From contig JAFLTH010000013.1 in the NCBI GenBank assembly GCA_022510525.1, forward strand, positions 1-49,784: a stretch of DNA of 49,784 nucleotides, given 5' to 3'. The DNA is from Lachnospiraceae bacterium (GTDB lineage: Bacteria; Bacillota; Clostridia; Lachnospirales; Lachnospiraceae). The notes under the pieces were generated by a model. That model was not told the origin of the DNA. It worked only from the letters and a program-made list of their open reading frames with translations, and searched no databases. Below, piece after piece: positions 17,901 through 25,575 of the stretch. Each line of letters starts with the position of its first letter. Within the stretch, counting starts at the first letter, position 1. The position numbers were made by a program, and so were the translations under genes.

Positions 17901-18321
17901 GCTTCCAGAGGTAATGGAAGATGGATTTAAAAAATTTCTGAAAAGGAATAATAATGACAGAACAAATGTTAAGTGGGCAAGGCATGTACGTGATGCTAAG
18001 AATTTGCATAAAAAAAATGTTTTAAATGATATAAAATATATGCTTTTGAATAATATACCAGTGGTATTTTCATATTTTGACCTTTATGATAAAGATATAA
18101 CTTTGTATACATATATAGAAGATGCTAAAATAAATAAGAAAGTTGATGAAGGTATAAATTCCCATTATATGACAGTGATAGGATTGTATAGGTTTGCAGA
18201 TAGCGATACTATGGATTATAAATACATTTTAAAGGTAGTTAGCTGGGGAAATATTTATTATATTGACTATAACGAATATGCAGATAAATTAAGTTATTTT
18301 TCCAATATTTTATCAGTATAA
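14962..18321 (+). CDS. giant secreted multidomain protein: two CBM-like domains, TSP3 calcium repeats, VWA, papain-like C-terminal domain
   Basis: A 1119-residue exported protein; the ATG at 14962 is chosen because GGAGAGGGG lies just upstream. Parts in order: signal peptide (1-30); two related beta domains of about 100 residues resembling CBM2 (about 65-170 and 180-268, both with IWNA and SFGF motifs); thrombospondin type-3-like calcium repeats (290-423, DTDGDGLTD type); a linker beta domain; a von Willebrand A domain (583-750) with an intact MIDAS (D589-x-S591-x-S593, GTN, CDGD); a second calcium-repeat block (756-846); and a C-terminal domain with C916 in QLGCGTIAM, H1068 in SHYMTVIG and N1097 in SWGN, the order of a papain/C39-like cysteine peptidase. 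No LPXTG motif or membrane anchor. Adhesion plus proteolysis is inferred. Confidence 0.85.
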   Translation: MMNRRFKIVVSWVLLLVICAGLVNVPQLKAEELNVESADGQVNTQIDTVSGNSIVVHEENVWDGITMDSCYEGENYKVTFTLSGYWQGGYNAGITIENTSNTVIENWFLKFSFQDSINNIWNAVIEENKDGVYIIKNADWNQDIQAHGNVSFGFSASNDFTGFPTKYEVLEQISEKQSEDYYVEYTLYSDWGDGFTGSINITNNTNGRLEDWILEFDFIRNIDSIWNAEIASKDDGHYVIRNSGYNANINAGQTISFGFTGRGGNSTDEPRGYKLYSYEKNAVNNSSELDSDGDGLTDELEIVLGLNPYSDDSDADGLTDYEEMNVTMTDPLKADTDGNGIIDSEDDMDGDGISNREEIDQGTDPLKSDTDGDNLTDYEEIHEYNTNPLLEDTDGDGLTDYEDVFLGFSPLLVDTDGNGIIDSEEKLYQTVTTKFEDVGNEGVTEVSVSLKVSGDAEKRIFIEDVYEIDKLSSGVVGLIGVPVDINCNTDFEQAEIIFHYDVNALGDTKEEDLAIMWYDEENNWYQILDEDSIVDTQDHTVSYTTTHFSTYMLADSKLWYNAWRENIDYTNSNAGDTSKNSFDIAFVVDVSISMGWDGRMDMAKKALNNFINSLQQDDDAAIVTFCAYASLASDFSNDKNKLKQIVNNLSVLSGTNVNSGLLKAIDTFEKHKCDKKNIVVLICDGDVNYVQSTINKCIADDIQIYAINVTSDSANILESMSSQTGGQYYYASTADELETIMVSIADNTVSDINTTDTDGDGLYDIFETAGMRMPNGQVVYTDPSLKDTDGDGLSDFQETGIIYNIDNRYIGNNMYSFAKYFQLRSYPTLKDSDGDGLTDDVDDTPMSNDFGLVAELDNKLWKSDYIHIKSKDGTIYHGGDQSWWKDKSSYQKTDKSGKHQKQLKNDEYYRLWQLGCGTIAMSDAELYMTFQNDGYSSSYPINFNEKNKVYDVDDYRDYLEQMYENIYTIDDNTLQCRTGLLPEVMEDGFKKFLKRNNNDRTNVKWARHVRDAKNLHKKNVLNDIKYMLLNNIPVVFSYFDLYDKDITLYTYIEDAKINKKVDEGINSHYMTVIGLYRFADSDTMDYKYILKVVSWGNIYYIDYNEYADKLSYFSNILSV

Positions 18322-18334
18322 TAAGGAGGATGGA

Positions 18335-18943
18335 ATGAAAAATCATATTCTTACCGCATCTATTCTAATGCTTATTTTGCTGTTAATTATGACAGGATGT
18401 GGAAACAACCGTTATCGTGTACATAACAAAAAAGCAGATGATAAAATATCAAAGGCAATATATGAAAAGGTAGATAAGAAAGTATATTATCAAGGCAGGA
18501 GATTTGGCGGTGAAGATGGAAGCTATGTCTGGTATGAATATGTAATACGTGATTATGAAGACAAAGATATAATTGTAGATATAGCAGATGTTGTCAATGA
18601 AGAAATAGAAGAAGATAAGATTGTAGGGAAAATAGGCATCCAATTTTATGAAGAGATGCTTGGAGGGATTGAGACTGTAGCAATTCTGTATAATTATTAT
18701 GATGAGGATGGAGGATTTGAACAATATAATTCCTTTCAAGGTTTGGAAGTTTGGGGAACTAGACGTTCTTACAGGGAAGATGACAGTCCTTATAATAAAG
18801 CATCAACATACATAAAACTAAAGGATATCAGGTCTTTGATAGTAACGGATAAAATAGCCAAGGCTGCGGAAGAAGAAGATATCGACTGGTATGATGTATG
18901 GCCGGACTTGGAATATTATGAGGAAGTGGACAGATTTAAATAG
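18335..18943 (+). CDS. predicted lipoprotein of unknown function
   Basis: A 202-residue protein with a type II signal peptide: a hydrophobic stretch (ILTASILMLILLLIM) ending in the lipobox MTGC, with C22 as the lipidated residue. The mature part is very acidic and rich in Tyr and Asp (YEYVIRDYEDKDII, LEYYEEVDRF). I recognise no family. It starts 13 bases after the giant secreted protein gene with its own AAGGAGG, so the two form one operon; a cell-anchored partner, inhibitor or immunity-like role is possible but not shown. A hairpin terminator follows. Confidence 0.75.
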   Translation: MKNHILTASILMLILLLIMTGCGNNRYRVHNKKADDKISKAIYEKVDKKVYYQGRRFGGEDGSYVWYEYVIRDYEDKDIIVDIADVVNEEIEEDKIVGKIGIQFYEEMLGGIETVAILYNYYDEDGGFEQYNSFQGLEVWGTRRSYREDDSPYNKASTYIKLKDIRSLIVTDKIAKAAEEEDIDWYDVWPDLEYYEEVDRFK

Positions 18944-18991
18944 CGGTTTGACTTAATTAGTCAATTTCAAACTCCATACGTATAAATGTTT

Positions 18992-19018
18992 GGGAACTGC
19001 CCGGTTGATGCAGTTCCC
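18992..19018 (+). terminator. terminator after the secreted protein-lipoprotein operon
   Basis: GGGAACTGC and GCAGTTCCC form a 9-base stem with a 9-base loop. The following T run is short and interrupted (TTTAAG, then TTATTTTTG), so termination may be incomplete. Confidence 0.65.
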
Positions 19019-19059
19019 TTTAAGTTGGCTTATTTTTGTTTGTATTATAAACTTAACTT

Positions 19060-19701
19060 TTAATTTCCTATCACTTTCTTAACCGCCGCTGCAATAGCGT
19101 CATCCTTGCAGTTTGCAAAGAAGTATTCCGAGAAACGCTCACCGCTTAATGCGCCTTTTGCCAATTCCTGATCAAGATTCTCAAGTATATAAACCATATC
19201 GGTATGGGTTACTTTTTTAACTTCATCAAGAATCTTCTTATTCCTCTGTTCCGGAACAACTCTTTCCTTCGGATATCCTCCGCCGCCCGGTGCACAGAAT
19301 AATTTTTCAAATATGTAAGTAAGATTCAGCTCTCCACCCCAGCCGAAATTCTCTGCAAATGGAAGCGCGATACAGTTACCGTCGTTTACCTGAGAGAACA
19401 GATAGGCATCAAGAGGTGATTCAATATGACCGCAAAGCACCTGCGGGAATGAGTTGCAGGCAAGCATAGCGCCTTCACCGGTTCCACAGCCTGTGATTAC
19501 GAAATCAGCAGCCTTGGAGTTGAGCAAAACTGCGGCAAGGATACCGTTCTGTACATATGTAAGCTGGGCTTCATCTTCAGCAGAATACATACCGTAGTTA
19601 AATACCTCGTGTCCCATCGGCTCTACCACCGATTTTAATGTATTGCAGACCATCTCATTTTTAGCGGCCTGACTGTTTTCCATAATTAATGCTATTTTCA
19701 T
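19060..19701 (-). CDS. RpiB/LacAB-type sugar isomerase, possible second DKI isomerase (DhuI-like)
   Basis: A 213-residue protein of the RpiB/LacA/LacB superfamily, longer than true RpiB (about 150). It opens MKIALIMENSQAAKNEMV, contains the active-site segment FVITGCGTGEGAMLACN and ends with a C-terminal extension of about 60 residues. It starts 21 bases after kduI and is co-transcribed with it. RpiB-type proteins called DhuI in streptococci isomerise 4-deoxy-5-ketouronate (DKI), the same reaction as KduI, so this gene may be a backup or may act on a related intermediate. That function is an inference from context; simple pentose-phosphate isomerase activity is the alternative. Confidence 0.72.
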   Translation of the reverse strand: MKIALIMENSQAAKNEMVCNTLKSVVEPMGHEVFNYGMYSAEDEAQLTYVQNGILAAVLLNSKAADFVITGCGTGEGAMLACNSFPQVLCGHIESPLDAYLFSQVNDGNCIALPFAENFGWGGELNLTYIFEKLFCAPGGGGYPKERVVPEQRNKKILDEVKKVTHTDMVYILENLDQELAKGALSGERFSEYFFANCKDDAIAAAVKKVIGN

Positions 19702-19722
19702 TTTAATAATCGTTCCTTTCTA

Positions 19723-20583
19723 CTATAACAAGTCTTTCATATCACAGCCGTCCATATCGTCAAAGTCCTGATTTTCTCCGACCATTCCCCAAATAAAGGT
19801 ATACGCTTGCGTACCACAGCCTGAGTGTATAGACCAGCTTGGTGAAATGACTGCCTGTTCATTTCGCATAACAATGTGACGTGTTTCGGTAGGTTCGCCC
19901 ATATAGTGCATTACAATTGCGTCCTCAGGCATATCAAAGTAAAGATATACTTCCATACGTCTGTCATGTGTATGGCAGGGCATTGTATTCCATACGCTGC
20001 CGGGCTCTAATTTGGTCATACCCATCTCTAACTGGCAGCTTTCTACCTGCCCGGGAAGGATATACTTACAGATTGTTCTATGGTTTGCGCCTTCTAAGGA
20101 ACCCAATTCAACCTTGTTACTGTCTTTAACGATTACCACACCCTCGGCAGCCTCGCCTTCAGGTTTGATCAAAACCGTAGGATATGTCATATGCGCCGGT
20201 GCGCTGTTCAAATAAAACTTAGCAGGATCTGAAGGATTAGCACTCTCAAAAATAATCTCCTTAGAGCCCATTCCTATGTACATACCCTCTTTATGACCTA
20301 CTTCATATACTTTACCGTCAATCTTAATATTACCGGCAGCACCGATATTGATCACACCAAGTTCACGTCTTTCACAGAAATACTGAGCTCTGAGCTCATC
20401 CCCAGCCGTAAGCTGTAAAGGCTTAACCGGTACTGCGGAGCCTGTGATTATACGGTCAATATGGCTGTATACTAATTTAATTTCATCCTTTTTAAAAAGA
20501 TCATCAATTAAGAATTCTTCCCTTAAACGCTCTGTCGTATAATGTTTAACGTCCTTTGGTGAAGCAGCTGTCCTTAATTCCAT
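19723..20583 (-). CDS. kduI: 5-dehydro-4-deoxy-D-glucuronate isomerase
   Basis: A 286-residue double-cupin enzyme that converts DKI, the spontaneous product of unsaturated galacturonate, to 2,5-diketo-3-deoxygluconate. The metal site is visible as CHTHDRRMEVYLYF; the N-terminus MELRTAASPKDVKHY and the segments RRELGVINIGA and SPSWSIHSGCGT are typical of the family. The start is placed at the second ATG because AAAGG abuts the first one but lies nine bases from the second. It is followed by the RpiB-type gene and preceded by the palindromic element at 20634-20738, which separates it from uxaC. Its partner reductase is encoded at 25576-26379. Confidence 0.93.
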   Translation of the reverse strand: MELRTAASPKDVKHYTTERLREEFLIDDLFKKDEIKLVYSHIDRIITGSAVPVKPLQLTAGDELRAQYFCERRELGVINIGAAGNIKIDGKVYEVGHKEGMYIGMGSKEIIFESANPSDPAKFYLNSAPAHMTYPTVLIKPEGEAAEGVVIVKDSNKVELGSLEGANHRTICKYILPGQVESCQLEMGMTKLEPGSVWNTMPCHTHDRRMEVYLYFDMPEDAIVMHYMGEPTETRHIVMRNEQAVISPSWSIHSGCGTQAYTFIWGMVGENQDFDDMDGCDMKDLL

Positions 20584-20633
20584 GTTTGTCATCCTTTCTT
20601 GTTATATAATTTAATATTACATTCATTCAATAC

Positions 20634-20738
20634 CCAGAACTTGGACGAAATGAATAAAATAAGGGGTGACTTGCAGGGATATTTATATCCCTTCCGCATT
20701 CGGAACCCCGTTTTTATTCATTTTATCCAAGTTCGTCA
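20634..20738 (-). repeat. branched palindromic element, copy 1 (between uxaC and kduI)
   Basis: A 105-base element. On the plus strand GAACTTGGA pairs with TCCAAGTTC, AAATGAATAAA with TTTATTCATTT and GGGG with CCCC; inside the stem lie two more hairpins, AGGGATAT/ATATCCCT and TTCCG/CGGAA. A related element at 42505-42612 in the opposite strand orientation has the same plan with different arm sequences. Relative to local transcription both point the same way. It begins 6 bases after uxaC and ends 50 bases before kduI. It may be a structured RNA in the kduI leader or a repeat family. Confidence 0.8.
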
Positions 20739-20744
20739 TATTTG

Positions 20745-22163
20745 TCATAACTGTGGCTTAAGATCAAAACCAAAATATTTAATTGCATTATTATAGCAGA
20801 TACCTCTTACGATTTCTCCAAGCATATCATAATCTTCCGGATATTCCCCATTTTCTACCCATGTACCAAACAGGTTGCAGAGGATTCTGCGGAAGTAATC
20901 GTGGCGTGTATATGAGAGGAAGCTTCTTGAATCTGTAAGCATTCCTACAAATCCTGAAAGATTTCCTAAGTTTGCAAGTGAGATCATCTGATCCTGCATA
21001 CCTGTCTTGTGATCATTGAACCACCATGCGGAACCCTGCTGTATCTTTGCAACTGCTGTTGAATCCTGGAAACAGCCGAGGATTGTTCCGATTGCCTGAT
21101 TGTCGTTAGGATTCAGGCTGTAAATGATAGTCTTAGGAAGCTCGTTTGTCTTGATAAGAGCATTTAAGTAATCTGCCATCTCGGAAGACGGAGCATAGTT
21201 ATTGATGCAGTCAAATCCGGTATCAGGACCTAACTTATCAAACATAAGCGTATTGTTGTCGCGCTTGCAGCCATAGTGAAGCTGCATAACCCAATTACGT
21301 TTGGAGTATTCTTTTCCTACAAAAAGCATAAATGCGGTCTTGAACTTAAGTTCTTCTTCACGTGTAACATCTTTTCCGCCAAGGCGTTTTGCAAAGATTG
21401 CCTCGATTTCGCTGTCGGTTGCAGGAGCATACATTACATACTCAAGCGCATGGTCTGAAACCGAGCAGCCCATGGATGCAAAGAAGTCCATACGAACACG
21501 CAGTGCCTGACATAAATCTGCATAGGTATTTATTTTAACGCCTGATACATCAGACAATGTTGACAGATATTCCATAAATGTAGGCTTCTCAATATTCATA
21601 GCCTTGTCAGGACGCCATGCCGGAAGTACCTGAACATCGAATGAAGCATCTTCTTTAATCTTCTTGTGCCATTCAAGGGAATCCACAGGATCATCAGTTG
21701 TACAGATCAAAGTAACATTGGACTGCTTTATAAGGTTGCGTACCGACATAGAAGGATCGGCCAGCTTATTATTACAAAGCTCCCATACTTCTTCGGCAGT
21801 ATTCTTATTAAGTACGCCATTGTATCCGAAATATTTCTGAAGTTCCAGATGAGACCAATGGAAGAGTGGATTGCCTATTGCCTTTCCAAGGCATTCGGCC
21901 CATTTTAAGAATTTCTCTTTATCAGGCGCATCGCCTGTTATGTAATGTTCATCCACACCGCAGGAACGCATAAAGCGCCATTTGTAGTGGTCGCCGCCAA
22001 GCCATACCTGAGTGATGTTCTCAAACTGACGGTCTTCGCAGATTTCCTGTGGATTGATATGACAGTGATAATCCAGTACAGGAGTGTTGGCAGCAAAGTC
22101 AAAATACAGCTTCTGCGCCGTGTCGTTAGAGAGTAAAAAGTTTTTGTCCATAAATTGTCTCAT
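20745..22163 (-). CDS. uxaC: uronate isomerase (glucuronate/galacturonate isomerase)
   Basis: A 472-residue amidohydrolase-fold enzyme that converts D-galacturonate to D-tagaturonate (and glucuronate to fructuronate). Landmarks are LDYHCHINPQEI near residue 33 (metal-binding HxH), WRFMRSCGVDE, TDDPVDSLEWH and YSLNPNDNQAIGT. The length matches the family. The first ATG is used because GAGGG lies seven bases upstream. It is first in the minus-strand set uxaC-kduI-rpiB-like, with a promoter at 22278-22306, and diverges from uxaB-uxaA, which take the next two steps. Only the short branched palindrome separates it from kduI. Confidence 0.96.
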   Translation of the reverse strand: MRQFMDKNFLLSNDTAQKLYFDFAANTPVLDYHCHINPQEICEDRQFENITQVWLGGDHYKWRFMRSCGVDEHYITGDAPDKEKFLKWAECLGKAIGNPLFHWSHLELQKYFGYNGVLNKNTAEEVWELCNNKLADPSMSVRNLIKQSNVTLICTTDDPVDSLEWHKKIKEDASFDVQVLPAWRPDKAMNIEKPTFMEYLSTLSDVSGVKINTYADLCQALRVRMDFFASMGCSVSDHALEYVMYAPATDSEIEAIFAKRLGGKDVTREEELKFKTAFMLFVGKEYSKRNWVMQLHYGCKRDNNTLMFDKLGPDTGFDCINNYAPSSEMADYLNALIKTNELPKTIIYSLNPNDNQAIGTILGCFQDSTAVAKIQQGSAWWFNDHKTGMQDQMISLANLGNLSGFVGMLTDSRSFLSYTRHDYFRRILCNLFGTWVENGEYPEDYDMLGEIVRGICYNNAIKYFGFDLKPQL

Positions 22164-22277
22164 TTTGTTCCCTCTTTTCTTTAATTATTTTATATTTACT
22201 TTTTAATTTATACCCATTCGGTTTACATAATTCATCTAGTGCTTTTATATAAATTGGACGCATATACAATCGAAATA

Positions 22278-22306
22278 ATTATACATTATGACGGAAAAGA
22301 AAGCAA
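22278..22306 (-). promoter_or_regulatory. promoter for uxaC
   Basis: Minus strand: TTGCTT (22301-22306), a 17-base spacer and a perfect TATAAT (22278-22283), giving a leader of about 110 bases. Confidence 0.6.
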
Positions 22307-22429
22307 TATAAAACACTCAATTTAGGGTAACTTTTAGGTTGAATTTAGTTTTTTACAAAAAAATAATAAAATAAATCCGTATATATCAAACTTTCTGTAA
22401 AAAATATAAAATTTGTGAATAAATACATG

Positions 22430-22458
22430 TTGACTAAGTTGTACAAAATATGTAAAAA
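22430..22458 (+). promoter_or_regulatory. probable promoter for uxaB-uxaA-kduD
   Basis: TTGACT (22430-22435), a 17-base spacer and TAAAAA (22453-22458). The -10 is imperfect, which would suit an activated or induced promoter. Confidence 0.45.
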
Positions 22459-22548
22459 TATTAAGTGAAATTGCTTACATTGGAAAAAATGTACAAAAAT
22501 ATAAGCTGAGGTTTAAAAGAGGGAGATAAAGAAAGGAGATCTAACAGC

Positions 22549-24012
22549 ATGGAACTTTTGAACAAACAGAAAACAGGAAAGGTAGAGAGACCTGTCAAGG
22601 TTCTGCAGTTTGGAGAGGGCAACTTTCTACGTGCGTTTGTTGATTACATGATTGACATCGCAAATGAAAAGGGAGATTTCAATGGAGATATCGTATTGGT
22701 AAAACCTATTGAATTCGGTACTTTGGAGCGTTTTCACAATCAGGAATGCCAGTATACCGTACAGCTTAGAGGAATTGATGAGGGAGAAGCCAAGAAGATC
22801 AATCGTATAATAACAAGTTGTACCGATGCGGTAGCAGCTACTGAAGATTATGAAAAGTATTCGGCTTATGCTAAATTAGATACATTGCGCTTTATCGTGT
22901 CCAACACAACCGAGGCAGGTATCGTATATGACGATACAGATAAATTTGAGATGGCTCCGCCCAAGACTTTTCCGGGCAAGCTGACTAAGTTTTTATTTGA
23001 AAGATATAAGCATTTTAACGGAGCACAGGACAAGGGACTTGTAATGCTTCCGGTAGAGCTTATTGATGACAACGGTATTCATTTAAGAGAATGTGTTCTT
23101 AAATTTGCCAAGCTTTGGGGCTTAGAGGACGGATTTGTTAAATGGTTGGATGACGCCTGCGTATTTACATCTACGCTGGTTGACAGAATTGTTACCGGTT
23201 ATCCGAGAGATGAGGCTGAGGAGCTTTGCAAAGAGTTTGGTTATCAGGATGATCTTATTGTAACAGGTGAACCTTTTGCACTCTGGGTAATTGAAAGTTC
23301 CAAGGATATAAGCGATGAGCTGCCGCTTGCCAAGGTAGGTCTTCCCGTTATCTTCACAGATAACCAGAAACCGTATAAGCAGAGAAAGGTACGTATCTTA
23401 AACGGAGCTCATACCTCTTTTGTACTTGCATCATATCTTTGCGGTAATGATATTGTACTTGAGTCGATGAATGATGAGCTGATTCTTAACTTTATCAAAG
23501 GCACCATCTTTGATGAGGTTATTCCTACATTAACGCTTCCGAAACAGGAACTTGACGATTTTGCGAATGCGGTACTTACAAGATTTAACAATCCTTATGT
23601 AAAGCATGCACATCTGTCAATTTCACTTAACTCAGTTTCCAAGTGGAAAGCAAGATGTATGCCGAGTTTCTTAGGATACATAGAAAAAGAAGGAAAGATT
23701 CCTACACATCTGACCTTCTCACTTGCAGCACTGATGGCATTCTATACCGGCACGGAAATCAGGGATAAAGCGCTTATCGGACATCGTGACGGTCAGGAAT
23801 ACAATATAATGGACGATGCTGCAGTACTTGAGTTCTTTGCAGCCAACAGCAGCAAGGAGCCTAAGGAGTTTGTTCATGCGGTACTCAGCAACAAGGATTT
23901 CTGGGATCAGGATCTGAGCGCACTTGACGGAGTTGAAGACGCAATTGTTTCCTATATCACAGATATCCGCGCTATGGGTATGCGCAAGACTATGGAGAAG
24001 GTATTCAATTAA
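22549..24012 (+). CDS. uxaB: tagaturonate reductase (altronate oxidoreductase)
   Basis: A 487-residue enzyme of the long-chain mannitol dehydrogenase family that reduces tagaturonate to altronate with NADH. The N-terminal dinucleotide site is VLQFGEGNFLRAFVDYMID; the substrate half holds the catalytic lysine region KVRILNGAHTSFV and LSISLNSVSKWKARCMPS. The family also includes fructuronate reductase UxuB, but uxaA downstream and uxaC opposite favour UxaB. AAAGGAGA precedes the ATG. First gene of an operon of three (uxaB, uxaA, kduD-like). Confidence 0.93.
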   Translation: MELLNKQKTGKVERPVKVLQFGEGNFLRAFVDYMIDIANEKGDFNGDIVLVKPIEFGTLERFHNQECQYTVQLRGIDEGEAKKINRIITSCTDAVAATEDYEKYSAYAKLDTLRFIVSNTTEAGIVYDDTDKFEMAPPKTFPGKLTKFLFERYKHFNGAQDKGLVMLPVELIDDNGIHLRECVLKFAKLWGLEDGFVKWLDDACVFTSTLVDRIVTGYPRDEAEELCKEFGYQDDLIVTGEPFALWVIESSKDISDELPLAKVGLPVIFTDNQKPYKQRKVRILNGAHTSFVLASYLCGNDIVLESMNDELILNFIKGTIFDEVIPTLTLPKQELDDFANAVLTRFNNPYVKHAHLSISLNSVSKWKARCMPSFLGYIEKEGKIPTHLTFSLAALMAFYTGTEIRDKALIGHRDGQEYNIMDDAAVLEFFAANSSKEPKEFVHAVLSNKDFWDQDLSALDGVEDAIVSYITDIRAMGMRKTMEKVFN

Positions 24013-24061
24013 AATAAATTAAAATTTTTGTCTGAATGACAGGCAAGAATGGGGGACCGGT

Positions 24062-25543
24062 GTGAAAGACTATTTAAAAATTCATGAAGACGACAACGTA
24101 ATCGTTGCAATTAAAGAAATCGCTGCCGGAGAGACTGTAGATGCTTCAGGTGTACAGGTGACAGCCAAGGAGAATATTCCTGCGGGACATAAGATGGCGC
24201 TTGCAGATATCGCAGAGGGCGGAGATGTTATCAAATACGGTTTCCGTATCGGAAATGCCAAGGAGAACATCTCGGCAGGGCAGTGGATTCATACACATAA
24301 CATCAAAACAGCACTTGGAGATTTGCTGGAATACACATATGAGCCGACAGGAGCCAAAGAAAGTTCATCTGAAGATGTAACCTTTATGGGCTATAACCGT
24401 CCTGACGGTAAGGTGGGCGTTCGTAATGAAGTATGGGTTATTCCTACCGTTGGTTGTGTAAATAATATTGCATCTGCACTTGCAAAATCGGCTACTCAGC
24501 GTGTTAAGGGCAGTGTGGAGGAAGTAATTGCTTTTCCGCATCCTTACGGCTGTTCCCAGATGGGAGACGATCAGGAACATACTAGAACCATTCTGGCAGA
24601 CCTTATCAATCATCCGAATGCAGGAGGTGTGCTTGTACTCGGACTTGGCTGTGAAAACAGCAACATTGATGTGCTTAAGGACTACATAGGTGAAGTTGAT
24701 CCTAAGAGGGTTAAATTTCTGGTTTGTCAGGATACGGAGGACGAAATGGAGGCAGGCGGTAAGCTTCTTGATGAACTTATTTCCTATGCGTCCGAATTTA
24801 AGCGTGAGCCGATAAGCGTATCCAAGCTCATCATAGGTATGAAATGCGGCGGAAGTGATGGATTCTCAGGTATTACAGCCAATCCGCTGGTAGGTAAATT
24901 CTCCGATCTTTTGATCAGCAAGAAAGGAACCACAATCCTTACTGAAGTTCCCGAAATGTTTGGTGCTGAAACCATTCTTATGAACAGATGTGAGAATAAA
25001 GAGCTGTTTGATGAGACTGTAAAGCTTATAAATGATTTTAAAAATTACTTTAAGAGTAATAATCAGACTATATATGAGAATCCGTCACCGGGTAATAAGA
25101 AGGGCGGAATCTCAACACTTGAAGATAAATCACTTGGATGTACACAGAAGTCCGGAAGTGCGCCTGTTAAAGGAGTTCTGGCATACGGACAGCGTGTGGA
25201 GACACCGGGACTTAATCTGCTTAGCGCACCGGGTAATGATCTGGTAGCATCAACCGCTCTTGCAGCAAGCGGCGCACATATCGTGCTTTTTACAACCGGA
25301 CGCGGAACACCGTTTGCATCACCGGTACCGACTGTTAAGATTTCAAGTAACAGTGCGCTTGCAGGCAAGAAGAAAAACTGGATTGACTTTAATGCGGGAG
25401 TTTTGGTAGAGGATAAAGATATCGACGAAACCGCTAAGGAATTGTTTGATTATGTGGTAGAAGTTGCTTCCGGTAAGAAGGTATGCAGTGAGGAAGCAGG
25501 TTTCCACGATATGGCTATCTTCAAGCAGGGCGTTACATTGTAA
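24062..25543 (+). CDS. uxaA: altronate dehydratase
   Basis: A 493-residue iron-dependent dehydratase that converts D-altronate to KDG. It has the N-terminal SAF domain (about 1-90, DDNVIVAIKEIAAGETV) and the large UxaA/GarD domain that begins GYNRPDGKVGVRNEVWVIPTVGCVN and contains FPHPYGCSQMGDD and GMKCGGSDGFSGITANP, with several conserved cysteines for metal binding. The start codon is GTG at 24062, preceded by GGGGGACC. It lies 49 bases after uxaB and 32 before the SDR gene, in one operon. Confidence 0.96.
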   Translation: MKDYLKIHEDDNVIVAIKEIAAGETVDASGVQVTAKENIPAGHKMALADIAEGGDVIKYGFRIGNAKENISAGQWIHTHNIKTALGDLLEYTYEPTGAKESSSEDVTFMGYNRPDGKVGVRNEVWVIPTVGCVNNIASALAKSATQRVKGSVEEVIAFPHPYGCSQMGDDQEHTRTILADLINHPNAGGVLVLGLGCENSNIDVLKDYIGEVDPKRVKFLVCQDTEDEMEAGGKLLDELISYASEFKREPISVSKLIIGMKCGGSDGFSGITANPLVGKFSDLLISKKGTTILTEVPEMFGAETILMNRCENKELFDETVKLINDFKNYFKSNNQTIYENPSPGNKKGGISTLEDKSLGCTQKSGSAPVKGVLAYGQRVETPGLNLLSAPGNDLVASTALAASGAHIVLFTTGRGTPFASPVPTVKISSNSALAGKKKNWIDFNAGVLVEDKDIDETAKELFDYVVEVASGKKVCSEEAGFHDMAIFKQGVTL

Positions 25544-25575
25544 TTAAAGTAATTAAAATAAAGGAGGACATAGAA

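Larger units (their letters stand above)
22164..22548. promoter_or_regulatory. divergent uxaC/uxaB regulatory region
   Basis: A 385-base AT-rich spacer without a gene. It carries the minus-strand promoter for uxaC (22278-22306), a plus-strand promoter for uxaB (22430-22458) and two copies of a GTACAAAA-type word downstream of the uxaB -35 (22441-22448 and 22491-22498), each followed by an ATAT-rich run. These repeats are candidates for regulator contacts; no consensus is recognised. Confidence 0.5.

Noticed and set aside
20599..20796. 65-residue plus-strand reading frame across the kduI-uxaC gap
   Set aside because: It lies over the palindrome and the end of uxaC on the opposite strand, lacks a ribosome site and has no recognisable protein features.
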